Source: Microbacterium sp. SORGH_AS_0969 (GTDB lineage: Bacteria; Actinomycetota; Actinomycetes; Actinomycetales; Microbacteriaceae). From it: DNA of 64,000 nucleotides. The translations under genes and the position numbers were made by a program. Within the stretch, counting starts at the first letter, position 1; every line of letters starts with the position of its first letter. This document shows positions 53,139 through 63,062 of the stretch, piece after piece. A model generated the notes under the pieces. That model saw only the letters and a program-made list of their open reading frames with translations, had not been told where the DNA came from and searched no databases. The stretch lies in assembly GCF_030818255.1 (NCBI RefSeq), contig NZ_JAUTAG010000001.1, positions 2,356,001 through 2,420,000 on the forward strand, given 5' to 3'.

Positions 53139-54706
53139 CGTCCCACCACCACGAGATCACCGGGCGACAGTGCGCCTTCGACGGGCTTCACCTCGACGGC
53201 GCCGTCTGCAGCGAGACCCGTCTCGACCGTGATGAGTCTGGTCGCGGCGCGGTCTCCGTCGCGCGGATCTCCCTCGACCACCTCGACGCGTTCTTCTCCA
53301 CCCGGACCGGCCGACAGAGCGGCCAGGGGGACGTTCAGGACATCGCCCTGGGTCGCGCCGACGGGAATGGTGACGCGCAGGTTCTGACCCTGCACCGCGG
53401 TCACTTGGTCCGGGGTGAGCGGGTCGGGGGACAGGGCCACGGTCCAGCGGTCGGACGATTTCTTACCCGGCGTCAGGGCGGTGATGGTGGCCGCGTGCGT
53501 CGAGCCGTCGGGCAGATCGGCGGTGGCCTTGTCGCCGACCTTCAGCAAGCGCGCATCGGCTTCGCTCGCCGACCCGGAAAGAGCCACGGTCGCCCCCGAG
53601 ACGACCATGGCGACCCCTTTCAGTTCTGCGCCGCGCCGCGCGTCGACGGAGTCGACGCGACGTGGCAGCGACGTGAGGTACAGCACCTCTCCCGCCGGGA
53701 ACACGGGCAGCGCCGCCTCCCGGGCGCGTGCGAGATCGACGGTCGCCTCGCTCAAGCGCGCGCGGGCGGCATCGAGTTCCGCGCGCGCGCTGCCCGTATC
53801 GGGAGCTGTGTCGAGCTGTCGGCGCTTCAGCTGAGCGAGGTCCAGAGCATCCTGCAGGTCGCCGATCTTCGCGCCGTCGTCCGGCGTCTGCGCGCGAGCC
53901 TGGTCGAGAGCGCGCTGCGCGCTGGAGACGGCGTTGTCGGCCTCGCGCTTCTCGACGTCGCTCGCCCCCGTCCGCGCCTTGTCGAACGCGGTCTGCGCGG
54001 TGGTCACGCCCTGCTCGGCCGACGACACGGCGGTCTGCGCGCTGCGCAGCGCCGCTGTGGCGGTGTCGTCGGTCGCCGGCGCCGAATAGCCCACCTGTGC
54101 GTACAACGAGGCGACGGAGGCGGCCGCCTGTTCGTCGAAGACGTTGTTCGCCGGGTCGCCGGCATCCAGTCCCACGGTGCGCATCGCCCACTTGAACTGC
54201 ACGACGTCGGGCCCCGCGACGCCGTAGCGCAGGGTGCGGTACGACGGCAGATCGCCGGGGAGGACGATGACGGGTCGCCCGGCCACCTCGAGTGCCACCG
54301 ACAGGGCGGAGAGCGGGGTTCCGACGGACGGGACCTGCCCCGTGACCACGGCGGCGCCGGGGAGTCCCGCCGTATCGATCTGCACGTCGACGGGGTCGGC
54401 GTAGCCGACCTCGGCCCGGATCGTGACGTCGTTGCTGAGCGGGCCGAAGGCGACGGGCACCGTCACGAGGCCCGGTGCCGGCGCTGTCGTGTTCGCCGCG
54501 GCGTCGGCGGGGGAGACCACGAATCGACCGACGACCAGACCCGCCACCAGCGCGCAGACCGCGACGATCGCGGTCACCCACAGCGGACGGTTGCGCCGGA
54601 AGAGGGCACCCGGTCCGGTCCACCGGGAGCGCCGCGCCGCGTTCGCCGCCTCTTCGCCCACGGCGCTGTCCGACGCGGCATCCGATGCGGTGGTCGGCCC
54701 GGTCAC
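53135..54706 (-). CDS. Membrane-fusion (HlyD-like) protein with peptidoglycan-binding domain
   Basis: GTG 54706 overlaps the upstream lipoprotein stop. The 523-residue protein has one N-terminal helix (LWVTAIVAVCALVAGLVVGRFV), a beta-barrel region and an embedded peptidoglycan-binding-like segment (GPDVVQFKWAMRTVGLDAG). A coiled-coil hairpin (residues ~240-350) and a C-terminal barrel (TPGKKSSDRWTVALSPD, GATQGDVLNVPLAAL) follow. This resembles the Gram-positive partners of MacB-type exporters. It likely links the permease to the cell wall. Confidence 0.85.
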   Translation of the reverse strand: MTGPTTASDAASDSAVGEEAANAARRSRWTGPGALFRRNRPLWVTAIVAVCALVAGLVVGRFVVSPADAAANTTAPAPGLVTVPVAFGPLSNDVTIRAEVGYADPVDVQIDTAGLPGAAVVTGQVPSVGTPLSALSVALEVAGRPVIVLPGDLPSYRTLRYGVAGPDVVQFKWAMRTVGLDAGDPANNVFDEQAAASVASLYAQVGYSAPATDDTATAALRSAQTAVSSAEQGVTTAQTAFDKARTGASDVEKREADNAVSSAQRALDQARAQTPDDGAKIGDLQDALDLAQLKRRQLDTAPDTGSARAELDAARARLSEATVDLARAREAALPVFPAGEVLYLTSLPRRVDSVDARRGAELKGVAMVVSGATVALSGSASEADARLLKVGDKATADLPDGSTHAATITALTPGKKSSDRWTVALSPDPLTPDQVTAVQGQNLRVTIPVGATQGDVLNVPLAALSAGPGGEERVEVVEGDPRDGDRAATRLITVETGLAADGAVEVKPVEGALSPGDLVVVGR

Positions 54707-55707
54707 TTCTTCGCCTGCGCGGCGGCCTTCAGCGCCTCGAGCTCGGTCTTGTGCGCCGCGATGAACGCCGTCTCGGCCTCCGTCTGGGCCTTTCGGGCGC
54801 GAGCGGTGTAATCCGTCTTCTCGCGGCAGTCGAGATCGGCGAGGGCGAGGTCGATCTCTTCGTCTTTGAGCTCCGCCAGAGCCTTCTTGTCGGGAGTGGC
54901 CGGTGCCTCGGAGGAAGCCGCGCCGCCCGCGTTCCAGAGCGCGTTGAGCTGGTCGTGGATGCTCGCCGCGGCATCGGGTTGCGTGGCGAAGCCCGTGTGT
55001 CCCGCCTCCTCCATGCACGCCGACCATTCGCGGTTCGCCTCGGACATCCCCGGATACGTGCTCGATTGCTGCCAGAGCTCGGTGATGGCGTTCATCAACG
55101 GAGCGAACTGATCGGTCTGAAGCGGATCCTCGCCGCTGACCTCGTGCTGCGCCTCGCCCTGGCATCCGGCCGTCTTCCAATCCCAGGTGGGGGTCTCATC
55201 CTCGGCAGCGGTGTCAGTCGTGGAGGCGGGGGGCGTGCCCCACAGCGCGTCGGAGAAGGCCTGCTTCTCGGACTCGGAGAGGGTGCTCAGGTAGTCGGCG
55301 TTGGGGTCGACCCACGTCGTCGAGGGGTTCTCGGCGTCGTCGCTCCCGGGGAACGCGACGGCACCGTAGCCCCACTGCGAGACCCACTGACGGTCGTCGG
55401 GCTTCCACGCCTCGCCGGAGCCGTCGACGATGGTCGCCGATGCCTGCAGGTCGGGGGTGTACTCGAACCCGTTCTTCTTCATGCAGGCCGCCACGAGCTC
55501 TTCCCGTTTCTTCCCGAGCTCGGCCAGCTGTTCCTCCGAGCTGCCTCCCGCGCCGTACACCGCGGACAGGTACTCGGTCAGCGGCGATTGCTCGGTCGCG
55601 CCACCGTCGCCCGACGCGTCGGGTGACGACGCGCCGGTGCAGCCGGTGAAGAGGAGGGCCGCGGCGAGGGCGATCGGCACAGCGAGAAGGGGGCGAGACA
55701 GCGGCAT
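54703..55707 (-). CDS. Lipoprotein of the envelope ABC operon
   Basis: ATG 55707 has GGAGG upstream. The 334-residue protein has a lipobox FTGC (Cys23), then an acidic, Trp/Tyr-rich extracytoplasmic domain with five further cysteines (e.g. AACMKKNGFEYTP, GCQGEAQHE, SACMEEAGH, LDCREKTDY). The Cys-rich CMKKxGF pattern recurs in actinobacterial envelope proteins without a known role. It is fourth-last in the operon and overlaps the fusion-protein start. It might be the substrate-contacting component. Confidence 0.75.
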   Translation of the reverse strand: MPLSRPLLAVPIALAAALLFTGCTGASSPDASGDGGATEQSPLTEYLSAVYGAGGSSEEQLAELGKKREELVAACMKKNGFEYTPDLQASATIVDGSGEAWKPDDRQWVSQWGYGAVAFPGSDDAENPSTTWVDPNADYLSTLSESEKQAFSDALWGTPPASTTDTAAEDETPTWDWKTAGCQGEAQHEVSGEDPLQTDQFAPLMNAITELWQQSSTYPGMSEANREWSACMEEAGHTGFATQPDAAASIHDQLNALWNAGGAASSEAPATPDKKALAELKDEEIDLALADLDCREKTDYTARARKAQTEAETAFIAAHKTELEALKAAAQAKK

Positions 55708-55769
55708 GTGGTCCTCCGTGGTGTCAGAAACACCCACCCTCACAAGGCATGGCCCCGCGGACGTCGTTC

Positions 55770-56486
55770 TCAGGGCTCATTTCGCCCGCCGCTTCCGCTG
55801 ACGAGCGCGCCCGCCGTCACCCGACCGTCGGTCACGATGAACGTCTCATCGAGGGAATCGCTATGAACGAGGTCGTGCGTGACCAGGAGCGTCGCCGTCT
55901 GTCGTTCGTGCGTGAGTCGGGCGATGAGCGCCATGATGACCGCCCCGCGGGCGCGGTCGAGAGCGCTGGTGGGCTCGTCGACGAGGAGCACGCGCGGCTC
56001 GTGGACGAGCGCCCGGGCGATCGCGACGCGCTGGCGCTGTCCGCCCGACAACTGCGCGGGTCGTCTGTTCGCGTGCTCCGCGAGCCCGACGGCGTCGAGC
56101 AACTCGTCCACTCGCGCACGGATCGCGGGCCTCCGGGTGCGACGGTGGCGCCCTCCCAGCTCGGCCATCGCGCACAGCTGCTCGCGCGCGGTGAGCGCGG
56201 GGAGAAGCTGCGGCTGCTGGAACACGATTCCGATGCGCTCGCGGCGAAGAGCGGTGGCGTCCGCGCGGCTGAGGCGCGTGGCATCCGTCCCGTCGATGAC
56301 CACGCGGCCCGCGTCGGGTCGGACGAGGGTCGCGGCGATCGCGAGCAGGCTCGATTTGCCGGAGCCCGATGCTCCGGTCAAGCCGGTCACGACACCGGGA
56401 CGAGCCTCGAGAGTGGCGTGGTCGACGGCGGTGAGGCGGGCGTCTCCGTCGGGATAGGTGAGGGTGACGTCGTCGAGAAGAATCAT
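55770..56486 (-). CDS. LolD/HrtA-type ABC transporter ATPase
   Basis: The 238-residue protein has Walker A GASGSGKSS, Q-loop VFQQPQLLPALT, signature LSGGQRQRVAIARAL, Walker B RVLLVDEPTSALD and H-loop VTHDLVH. It overlaps the next upstream permease by four bases. It lies 62 bp upstream of the lipoprotein gene, so the whole run could be one operon. Confidence 0.9.
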   Translation of the reverse strand: MILLDDVTLTYPDGDARLTAVDHATLEARPGVVTGLTGASGSGKSSLLAIAATLVRPDAGRVVIDGTDATRLSRADATALRRERIGIVFQQPQLLPALTAREQLCAMAELGGRHRRTRRPAIRARVDELLDAVGLAEHANRRPAQLSGGQRQRVAIARALVHEPRVLLVDEPTSALDRARGAVIMALIARLTHERQTATLLVTHDLVHSDSLDETFIVTDGRVTAGALVSGSGGRNEP

Positions 56487-57544
56487 CGAGTGCTCCCGAG
56501 AGCGGTGAGGGGGTCGGACGAGGTGACGGTGCGCAGCGAAACGGCCGAGCCGAGCACGCCGAGCGCGATCATGATCGCGGCGGGCACGAGGGTCGTCAGG
56601 GGGCTGAGGACGAAGGGCAGCGCGCCGCCGGCCAGCGTGCCGAGCAGCGCCGTGAGGCCGATGCCGACCCCCACCCCGACCGCGAGCATCACCAGCGCCT
56701 GACCGAGAGCGTCGCGGACGAGAGCGGGGGTGCTCGCCCCGAGGGCCTTGAGCACCGCGATGTCGCCGGAGCGCTGCATGGTCCACACGGTGAAGAACGC
56801 GCCGACGACGAGCGCCGAGACGCCGAAGAGCATTGCGATCATCAGCGCGAGCGAGCCGATCTCGGAGCGGAACGTCGACAGGGCGGTGAGGCTCGACAGG
56901 GGAGAGGATGCCGTGGTGCCGGTGTCGGCGGCGACGGTGTCCCACGCGGGTGAGCCGGAGACCGCGAGCACGGTCGGCTGTCCCGTTCCGCCCAGACGCT
57001 GGTCGAGGGCTGCCCACGCGTTCGACGTGAGCGTGACAACCGGCGTGTGGCTGTACCAGTCGTCGCCCCCGATCGCCGTGACCCGATAGGAGGAACCCGC
57101 GATCGTGATCTCGTCGCCGACCGCGGCGCCCAGGTTCTTCGCGGCCCCCGTCGAAAGATCGATCTCGTCGTCGCGGCGGGGAGCGGCGAACGTCGTGCCG
57201 GCGTCGAGGCCGAACACGGCCACCGCGGTCGAGGCGCCGGGTCCCTCGGCGCGCGTCTGCGTGATGCCGACCGGGGCGACCGCGTCGACACCCGCGGCGT
57301 CGCGCCACGCGTCGACGGTGGCGCCGTCGATCGCGGAGTCGGCGAAGGTCGCCGCAGCGTCGCCCGCCGGCTGCAGCACGAGCCGGTCGCCGGGGAGTGC
57401 GAGCACCGCCGAGACGTTCTGGGCGGCGAGGCCTCCGGTGAGGCCCGACAGGAATCCGACGAGCAGGGTGATGAGGGCGACGACCGCCCCGATGAGGGCG
57501 AATCGCCCGCGAGCGAAGCGCAGATCGCGCCATGCGACGTACAC
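56483..57544 (-). CDS. HrtB/DevC-type FtsX-like ABC permease
   Basis: GTG 57544 starts a 353-residue protein. It has an N-terminal helix (FALIGAVVALITLLVGFLSGLTGGLA), an external domain with VLALPGDRLVLQPAGD and VFGLDAGTTFAAP, then three helices with MQRSGDIAVLKALGASTPALVRDALGQ. The layout is that of heme- or lipid-exporting HrtB/DevC permeases. It is first in the minus-strand operon and divergent from a two-component system 148 bp away. Confidence 0.88.
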   Translation of the reverse strand: MYVAWRDLRFARGRFALIGAVVALITLLVGFLSGLTGGLAAQNVSAVLALPGDRLVLQPAGDAAATFADSAIDGATVDAWRDAAGVDAVAPVGITQTRAEGPGASTAVAVFGLDAGTTFAAPRRDDEIDLSTGAAKNLGAAVGDEITIAGSSYRVTAIGGDDWYSHTPVVTLTSNAWAALDQRLGGTGQPTVLAVSGSPAWDTVAADTGTTASSPLSSLTALSTFRSEIGSLALMIAMLFGVSALVVGAFFTVWTMQRSGDIAVLKALGASTPALVRDALGQALVMLAVGVGVGIGLTALLGTLAGGALPFVLSPLTTLVPAAIMIALGVLGSAVSLRTVTSSDPLTALGSTR

Positions 57545-57691
57545 GCCGCCTCCTTTCGGTCGACGGGTCTCGTCGACGTCCTTCCACCCTCGGCACCGGA
57601 TGCCGCCGGGTCATCGCCGTCCCGGGCGAACTCTCGTTCCACCTTTCGGATGATCCGCCGGGGCGGCGGCATCCGTAGCCTGGATCGCGTC

Positions 57692-58858
57692 ATGTCTCAT
57701 CGCCCTCTCGCCCCGGTGTTCGCAGGGCTGCGCATCGGGCTGCACGCGCTCTTCGCGGGCCTGCTGGCGCTCGTCGTGGTGCGTGTCCTGTTGACGGGCG
57801 GGGGAGTGACGCCGATCGTCCTGGCCGTGGCACTCGGCGGGATCTATGGCGCGGGAGCCTGGATCGCGCGCGGCGGACGCTCTCCGGCGGGGGTGGCCTG
57901 GGTGCTCGCTCTGACCGCGGTGTGGGCCGCGCTGGTGTGGCTCGTACCCGAGGCGGCGTACCTCGTCTTCCCCCTGTTCTTCCTCTATCTCCACGTGCTC
58001 CCCGGAGCGGCAGGCCCTCTCGCGGTGGTGGCGACAACGGCGCTCACAATCGCCGCCTTCGCGCTGCACGGCGGCCTCACCGTCGGCGGAGTGGTCGGCC
58101 CCGTCGTGGGCGCCGGCGTCGCCCTGCTGATCGGACTCGGATACGCGGCCCTCGAGCGTCGCGCCGCCGAACGCGAAGAGCTGATGGCCGAGCTGCTCGC
58201 GACGCGCGATCGCCTCGCGGCTGCGGAACGAGAACAAGGCACCCTGGCGGAGCGTGCGCGCCTCGCGCGCGAGATCCATGACACGGTCGCCCAAGGGTTG
58301 TCGAGCATCCAGATGCTGCTGTACGCGGCGGAGCGGGCGGATGCCACCGGCCCCGGCATCGACCACATCCGTCTGGCGCGACGAACCGCCGCCGACGGTC
58401 TCGCGGAGACACGGCGGTTCATCCGCGAGCTCGCGCCACCGAGTCTCACGCACGGTCTCGGCCCCGCCCTGGAGCGGCTCGCGCGCGGATGGGGAGAGCA
58501 CGCGGGGGTCGCCGTCGACATCGACGTCGCCGAGGAGGTACTCCTGCCCATGGACGCCCAGACCGCTCTGCTGCGCATCGCGCAGGGAGCCCTCGCCAAC
58601 GTCGCTCAGCACGCCGCCGCGACGCACGTGCGCGTGAGCTTGAGCACCTCCGACGACGCGGTCCGTCTGACGGTGTCCGACGACGGTCGCGGCTTCGACC
58701 CTGACTCTGACGAGGCGCAGGACGGGGGAACCGACTCCTTCGGCCTTCGCGCGATGCGCGAGCGCGTCGATCAGCTCGACGGCACGATCGAGGTGACGAG
58801 CGCACCCGGAGAGGGAACGACCGTCACCGTCGCGCTTCCGGATGGGGGAGCCCGATGA
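57692..58858 (+). CDS. NarX/DesK-type sensor histidine kinase
   Basis: The 388-residue protein has four to six N-terminal helices, a short coiled coil and a HisKA_3 domain with LAREIHDTVAQGLSSIQML, the phosphoacceptor His in EIHD. The HATPase follows (GALANVAQHAAATHVRVSLS and DDGRGFDP, FGLRAMRERVDQLDGTIEVTSAPGEGT). It is coupled to the response regulator by an ATGA overlap. Divergent orientation to the six-gene ABC operon suggests it controls that operon. Confidence 0.9.
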   Translation: MSHRPLAPVFAGLRIGLHALFAGLLALVVVRVLLTGGGVTPIVLAVALGGIYGAGAWIARGGRSPAGVAWVLALTAVWAALVWLVPEAAYLVFPLFFLYLHVLPGAAGPLAVVATTALTIAAFALHGGLTVGGVVGPVVGAGVALLIGLGYAALERRAAEREELMAELLATRDRLAAAEREQGTLAERARLAREIHDTVAQGLSSIQMLLYAAERADATGPGIDHIRLARRTAADGLAETRRFIRELAPPSLTHGLGPALERLARGWGEHAGVAVDIDVAEEVLLPMDAQTALLRIAQGALANVAQHAAATHVRVSLSTSDDAVRLTVSDDGRGFDPDSDEAQDGGTDSFGLRAMRERVDQLDGTIEVTSAPGEGTTVTVALPDGGAR

Positions 58859-59475
58859 TCCGCGTCGTGGTCGCCGACGATCACCCCGTCGTCCGCGCGG
58901 GGGTTCGCGCGCTGCTGGACGCCGAGCCCGACGTCGACGTCGTGGGGGAGGCGGCGACACCCGACGACGCCGTGGACCTCGCCGCCCGCCTCTCGCCCGA
59001 GCTCGTCCTGATGGACCTGCAGTTCGGCGACCGCGCCGCCGGGGCCGAGGCGACCCGACGCGTCCGCGCGCTCGCCGCGCCTCCGTACGTCCTGATCCTC
59101 ACCAACTACGACACCGATGGCGACATCCTCGGCGCCGTCGAAGCCGGTGCCAGCGGGTACCTGCTCAAGGACGCGCCGCCGCACGAACTGCTCGCGGGCG
59201 TCCGCGCGGCCGCGGCCGGTCACAGCGCCCTCGCCCCCGCGATCGCGGGCCGACTCATGGCGCGTCTGCGCGAACCCCGCATCAGCCTTTCGGCGCGCGA
59301 GATCGAGGTGCTCCGGCTCGTGGCGCGCGGCGCCGCGAACGCCGAGGTCGCGGCCCGTCTGCATATCACCGACGCCACCGTGAAGTCGCATCTCGCGCAC
59401 GTGTTCTCCAAGCTCGGAGTCACCTCGCGCACCGCTGCCGTATCGGCCGCCCGCTCGCTCGGCATCCTGAGATGA
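58855..59475 (+). CDS. NarL-type response regulator
   Basis: The 206-residue protein has a receiver with DD (8-9), phosphoacceptor Asp54 (LVLMDLQF) and Lys in YLLKDAPP, and a LuxR-type helix-turn-helix ([45 protein letters not shown]). It partners with the kinase gene just before it. The two resemble LiaRS-like systems that respond to envelope damage, though this is only inferred. Confidence 0.92.
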   Translation: MIRVVVADDHPVVRAGVRALLDAEPDVDVVGEAATPDDAVDLAARLSPELVLMDLQFGDRAAGAEATRRVRALAAPPYVLILTNYDTDGDILGAVEAGASGYLLKDAPPHELLAGVRAAAAGHSALAPAIAGRLMARLREPRISLSAREIEVLRLVARGAANAEVAARLHITDATVKSHLAHVFSKLGVTSRTAAVSAARSLGILR

Positions 59476-59596
59476 GAACCGCCGCCCGCGCCCGTTCGCA
59501 AGGCGAGCCCGGAGCGGGCTCGCGCTCCTAGACTCGCGGGGAGGGCCCTCCGCGGCCCCGACGCACGATGAACCATCCACGATGAACGGGGATCCA

Positions 59597-60658
59597 ATGC
59601 AACTCGCCATGGTCGGTCTCGGACGAATGGGCGCCAACATCGTCCGCAGGCTCATGAAGGACGGTCACGACTGCGTCGTCTTCGACGTGAATCAGGATGC
59701 CGTGGCTGCCCTCGTCGCGGAAGGCGCGACCGGCGCGACCAGCATCGCCGACCTCGCCTCGAAGCTGACCAAGCCGCGCGCCGTGTGGCTGATGATCCCC
59801 GCGGGCTTGACGGGCACCGTCGTGGATCAGGTCGCGGAGGTGTTCGAGCCCGGCGACATCATCATCGACGGCGGGAACTCGAACTATCGCGACGACGTGC
59901 GTCGCGCGGCCAAGCTCAACGAGTCCGGCATCCACTATGTCGACGTGGGCACGAGCGGCGGCGTCTTCGGTCTCGAGCGCGGCTACTGCCTCATGGTCGG
60001 CGGCCACGACGAGGCCGTCGCGCACCTCGAGCCGGTGCTGCGCACCATCGCTCCCGGGCCGGGCGACGTCGAGCGCACGCCCGGCCGCACCGGTGAGTAC
60101 TCGACCGAAGAGCGCGGATACCTGCACTGCGGCCCCTCGGGTGCCGGGCACTTCGTGAAGATGGTGCACAACGGCATCGAGTACGGCATCATGGCCGCGC
60201 TCGCCGAGGGGCTCAACGTGCTCAACAACGCCGACGCGGGTCTGCACCAGGGCGAGCACTCCGCCGAGGTCGCGCCGCTGGAGGAGCCGGAGTTCTACCA
60301 GTTCGACATCGACACCGCGCGCGTGACCGAACTGTGGCGCCGCGGCTCGGTCATCTCGTCGTGGCTGCTCGACCTCACCGCCGCCGCCCTTGAGCAGAAC
60401 CCCACTCTCGACGGTCTCGCCGGCCGTGTCTCGGACTCGGGCGAGGGCCGCTGGACCGTCAAGGCGGCGGTCGACACGGGCGTTCCGGTCCCCGTGCTCG
60501 CGGCCTCCCTGTTCGAACGCTTCGCCTCGCGCGGTGAGGACCACTTCGCCAATCAGGTGCTGTCGGCCATGCGCCTGCAGTTCGGCGGACACCAGGAGCT
60601 TCCCGCCGGCGACGTTCTCGAGGCCGGGTCGAAGAAGGCTGACAGCGGCAAGAGCTGA
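59597..60658 (+). CDS. gnd: 6-phosphogluconate dehydrogenase (decarboxylating), short NAD-type
   Basis: The ATG at 59597 starts at the Rossmann fold ([19 protein letters not shown]). The 353-residue protein has the [12 protein letters not shown] substrate motif, [21 protein letters not shown] and [21 protein letters not shown] with the catalytic Lys. It is about 120 residues shorter than the classic Gnd and fits the GndA group often using NAD. It catalyses oxidation of 6-phosphogluconate to ribulose 5-phosphate. Confidence 0.92.
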   Translation: MQLAMVGLGRMGANIVRRLMKDGHDCVVFDVNQDAVAALVAEGATGATSIADLASKLTKPRAVWLMIPAGLTGTVVDQVAEVFEPGDIIIDGGNSNYRDDVRRAAKLNESGIHYVDVGTSGGVFGLERGYCLMVGGHDEAVAHLEPVLRTIAPGPGDVERTPGRTGEYSTEERGYLHCGPSGAGHFVKMVHNGIEYGIMAALAEGLNVLNNADAGLHQGEHSAEVAPLEEPEFYQFDIDTARVTELWRRGSVISSWLLDLTAAALEQNPTLDGLAGRVSDSGEGRWTVKAAVDTGVPVPVLAASLFERFASRGEDHFANQVLSAMRLQFGGHQELPAGDVLEAGSKKADSGKS

Positions 60659-60722
60659 CCCTCGGACGGTGCCCGCCGCGCCCTGTGTGCGGCGGGCACC
60701 GGAAAGCAGCGAGACTGGAGGG

Positions 60723-61286
60723 ATGAGCACGTCTGCCCCTCCCCCCTCTGACCGCTACGTCGTCGCCACAGACGGTGCCTGCAAGGGCAACCCGGGTCCG
60801 GCCGGTTGGGCATGGGTCGGGGAAGACGGCCACTGGGCGGCGGGCTCGATCCCCGAGGGAACGAACAACATCGGCGAGCTTCTCGGGCTCCTCCACGCGA
60901 TCACCGATCACGCCGACGTGCGGGAGCTGGTCGTGCAGGCGGATTCGAAGTACGCGATCGACACGTACTCGTCGTGGATGGACGGCCACCGTCGTCGGGG
61001 CTGGGTCACGAGCGCGAAGAAGCCGGTCGCGAATCGCGGCATCCTCGAGGCGCTGATCGCCGCCCGTGACGCCCGACGCGCGGCCGGTCTTCCGGACGTC
61101 GTGCTGGAACACGTCCGCGGGCACAGCGGTCACGTGCTGAACTCGTGGGCCGACGAGCGGGCCGTGCGCGCATCGCAGCACGCGGCCAAGGGCGAGGAGC
61201 TGATCTGGACGTCGTTGCGCGGTCTCGAGCGGCTGGACGTCGCTTCGGCGCCACCGCGTTCCGCGGCCGACCGCAACGGGCGCTGA
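60723..61286 (+). CDS. rnhA: Ribonuclease H
   Basis: The 187-residue protein has the RNase HI catalytic set: Asp17 (TDGACKGNPGP), Glu52 (IGELLGLLHAI), Asp74 (VQADSKYAID) and Asp144 (WADERA), with a basic handle (MDGHRRRGWVTSAKKPV). It has a short disordered tail of about 35 residues. It degrades RNA in RNA-DNA hybrids. It is 64 bp after the 6-phosphogluconate dehydrogenase gene. Confidence 0.92.
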   Translation: MSTSAPPPSDRYVVATDGACKGNPGPAGWAWVGEDGHWAAGSIPEGTNNIGELLGLLHAITDHADVRELVVQADSKYAIDTYSSWMDGHRRRGWVTSAKKPVANRGILEALIAARDARRAAGLPDVVLEHVRGHSGHVLNSWADERAVRASQHAAKGEELIWTSLRGLERLDVASAPPRSAADRNGR

Positions 61287-61388
61287 GGCGCGGTTCGGCG
61301 GGCGGCGATCCCGGGGCGGCGTCCCGCGGGCGGCGTTCGCCGCGCCGAGGCGCGGCCATAAACGCTCTCCGCCGCGTCGAGGCGCGAC

Positions 61389-61453
61389 CATAAACGCTCT
61401 CCGCGCCCATAAACACGTGCGCAGCGCGTTTATGTGAGCGGATCGCGTTTATG
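61389..61453. repeat. 65-bp CATAAACGC palindromic element
   Basis: Begins CATAAACGCTCTCCGCGC, holds inner ATAAACACG and CGCGTTTATG arms, and ends GATCGCGTTTATG. A 5' fragment of it (CATAAACGCTCTCCGC) is also repeated at 61357. It lies between the convergent RNase H and glycosidase-like genes and has the same 65-bp length as the elements at 8332 and 23785. Confidence 0.75.
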
Positions 61454-61500
61454 CGGCGTCCCGACGCGGCTGCGGATCGGGGCTGACCCGGCCGACTCGC

Positions 61501-62919
61501 TCAGAAGTCCTTGCTCGCGAGCGCGGGGGTGCGCAGCAACGCGCTCTTCAGGACGTTCTCGCCCGGGTAGAGGCGCGTGCCCTTGAGGCTCCCGAACGCG
61601 AACGGCGCGCGCATGTGCCAGATCGAGACGCCCGTGCACCAGCGCGACTGCAGCGGTGCCCGCAGGACCGACTGGTACAGCAGCCCCTGGACGTCGAAGT
61701 TCTCGACGCCCGTGGGCGGAGAGCTGTTGTCCTGCTTGGCGAGACCGTCGACGCGGGGTTGCACACCGACCTCCGTGATCAGGAACGGGATGCGCAGGGC
61801 GTCGCAGACGGTCTCGAGCTTGCCGAGGTGGTCGTCGGTCTTCCCCCCGCCGCCCCGCCATCCCGCGGCGAGCTCGTCGACACTGATGTTCGGCGTATTC
61901 GGCGTGTAGACCTTATCGGTCAGAACGACCCACGAATTGATGCCGAACACGTCGAGCAGCCGTGCCATGTGCGGCGTCGACTGCGGGATCCAGAAGGTGT
62001 ACAGCAGAAAGAGCTCGAGCGTCGTGAACGCCGCGGTGAGTTTGAGCGCCGGCTCCGCATCGCGGAGCTTCTGGATCAGCGGCACCCAGCGGTCGTAGGT
62101 GGCGGCATCCGTCTGATGCGGCTGCTCGCACGCGAGTGAGAGGTATTCGACGTCGTTGCGGGCGCAGAGGTCGGCGAAGAAGAGAAGCTGGTCCTCCCAG
62201 TTCGCGAAGAACGCATCGAGCGAGGCCGGGGTGTAGTTGCCGCGGTAGAACCCGTCGCCCTGGTCGTTCGTGACGATGTGCGGCTTCACGAGCGTGACGC
62301 GGACGCCGCGTTCGCGCGCCTGCTGGAAGACCTTGTCGATCCGATCGTCCGAGACGCGGGTGAAGGTCGTGGAGGTCGGATCGGAGATGAAGCAATAGAT
62401 GACGAGCGTCGCGTTCGCCCCGAGGCGGGCGATCCGATCCAGTTCTTTCGCCGTGACCGACATCGGCGTGCGCTGGTCGAGGCTCAGCGAGATGCTCAGG
62501 TCGCGCTTGAGGGGCGCGACCTTTCCCGCGAAGGTGCGGGTCGACCGCTTCTTGCCCGCGGCGACCTCGAGGGAGAAGCGGTAGGCGCCCTCCTCGGTCG
62601 GGCGCCCGACGAGGCTGCCGGCGGCGATGCTCACGCCCGCGGGCAGGGTCCCCGACGTGAGCGTGAGGGTGGCGTCGGCGGCATCCGAGATCCTGCGGAC
62701 GACGCTGTCCCACGCGGAGAGGCGAAGGTCTTCGGGGCCGTCGGTGGGTGAGGGGCTGGAGCGCGGCGTCGGCGTGGCAGAGCTCGCTCGCGCGCTCGGC
62801 GCGGACATGGGCTTCTCGGGGGCGCCGTGGGTCATCACGGTTGCGGCGGCGACGCTTCCGACACCGAGACCGAGGGCGCCCAGGGTGCCGACGATCATGC
62901 TCCGCCGTGACAGCTCCAT
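61501..62919 (-). CDS. Tat-exported glycoside-hydrolase-like TIM-barrel protein
   Basis: The ATG at 62919 follows GGAGGGG. The 472-residue protein has a twin-arginine-like signal (SRRSMIVGTLGALGLGVGSVAAA), a Ser/Pro/Ala-rich linker and a small Ig-like domain (residues ~60-130, SGTLPAGVSIAAGSLVGRPTEEGAY). A barrel-like domain follows with LACEQPH, WVPLIQKLRDAEP and FLITEVGVQPRVDG, where the two Glu residues sit as catalytic acids of clan A glycosidases (GH113-like). The substrate is unknown. It is convergent with the RNase H gene. Confidence 0.7.
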   Translation of the reverse strand: MELSRRSMIVGTLGALGLGVGSVAAATVMTHGAPEKPMSAPSARASSATPTPRSSPSPTDGPEDLRLSAWDSVVRRISDAADATLTLTSGTLPAGVSIAAGSLVGRPTEEGAYRFSLEVAAGKKRSTRTFAGKVAPLKRDLSISLSLDQRTPMSVTAKELDRIARLGANATLVIYCFISDPTSTTFTRVSDDRIDKVFQQARERGVRVTLVKPHIVTNDQGDGFYRGNYTPASLDAFFANWEDQLLFFADLCARNDVEYLSLACEQPHQTDAATYDRWVPLIQKLRDAEPALKLTAAFTTLELFLLYTFWIPQSTPHMARLLDVFGINSWVVLTDKVYTPNTPNISVDELAAGWRGGGGKTDDHLGKLETVCDALRIPFLITEVGVQPRVDGLAKQDNSSPPTGVENFDVQGLLYQSVLRAPLQSRWCTGVSIWHMRAPFAFGSLKGTRLYPGENVLKSALLRTPALASKDF

Positions 62920-63062
62920 CAAACCCCTCCCGATGCGATGGCTTCGTCGACCGAGAAGAACTCGTGCTCTCCCGCCGGATCAGCGTAGGACGCGCGGATG
63001 AACGGCGTGCCCCGCGAGACCGAATCGTCGGCTTTTCAGGGGCTTCTCTCGGTCGAGCGCGG

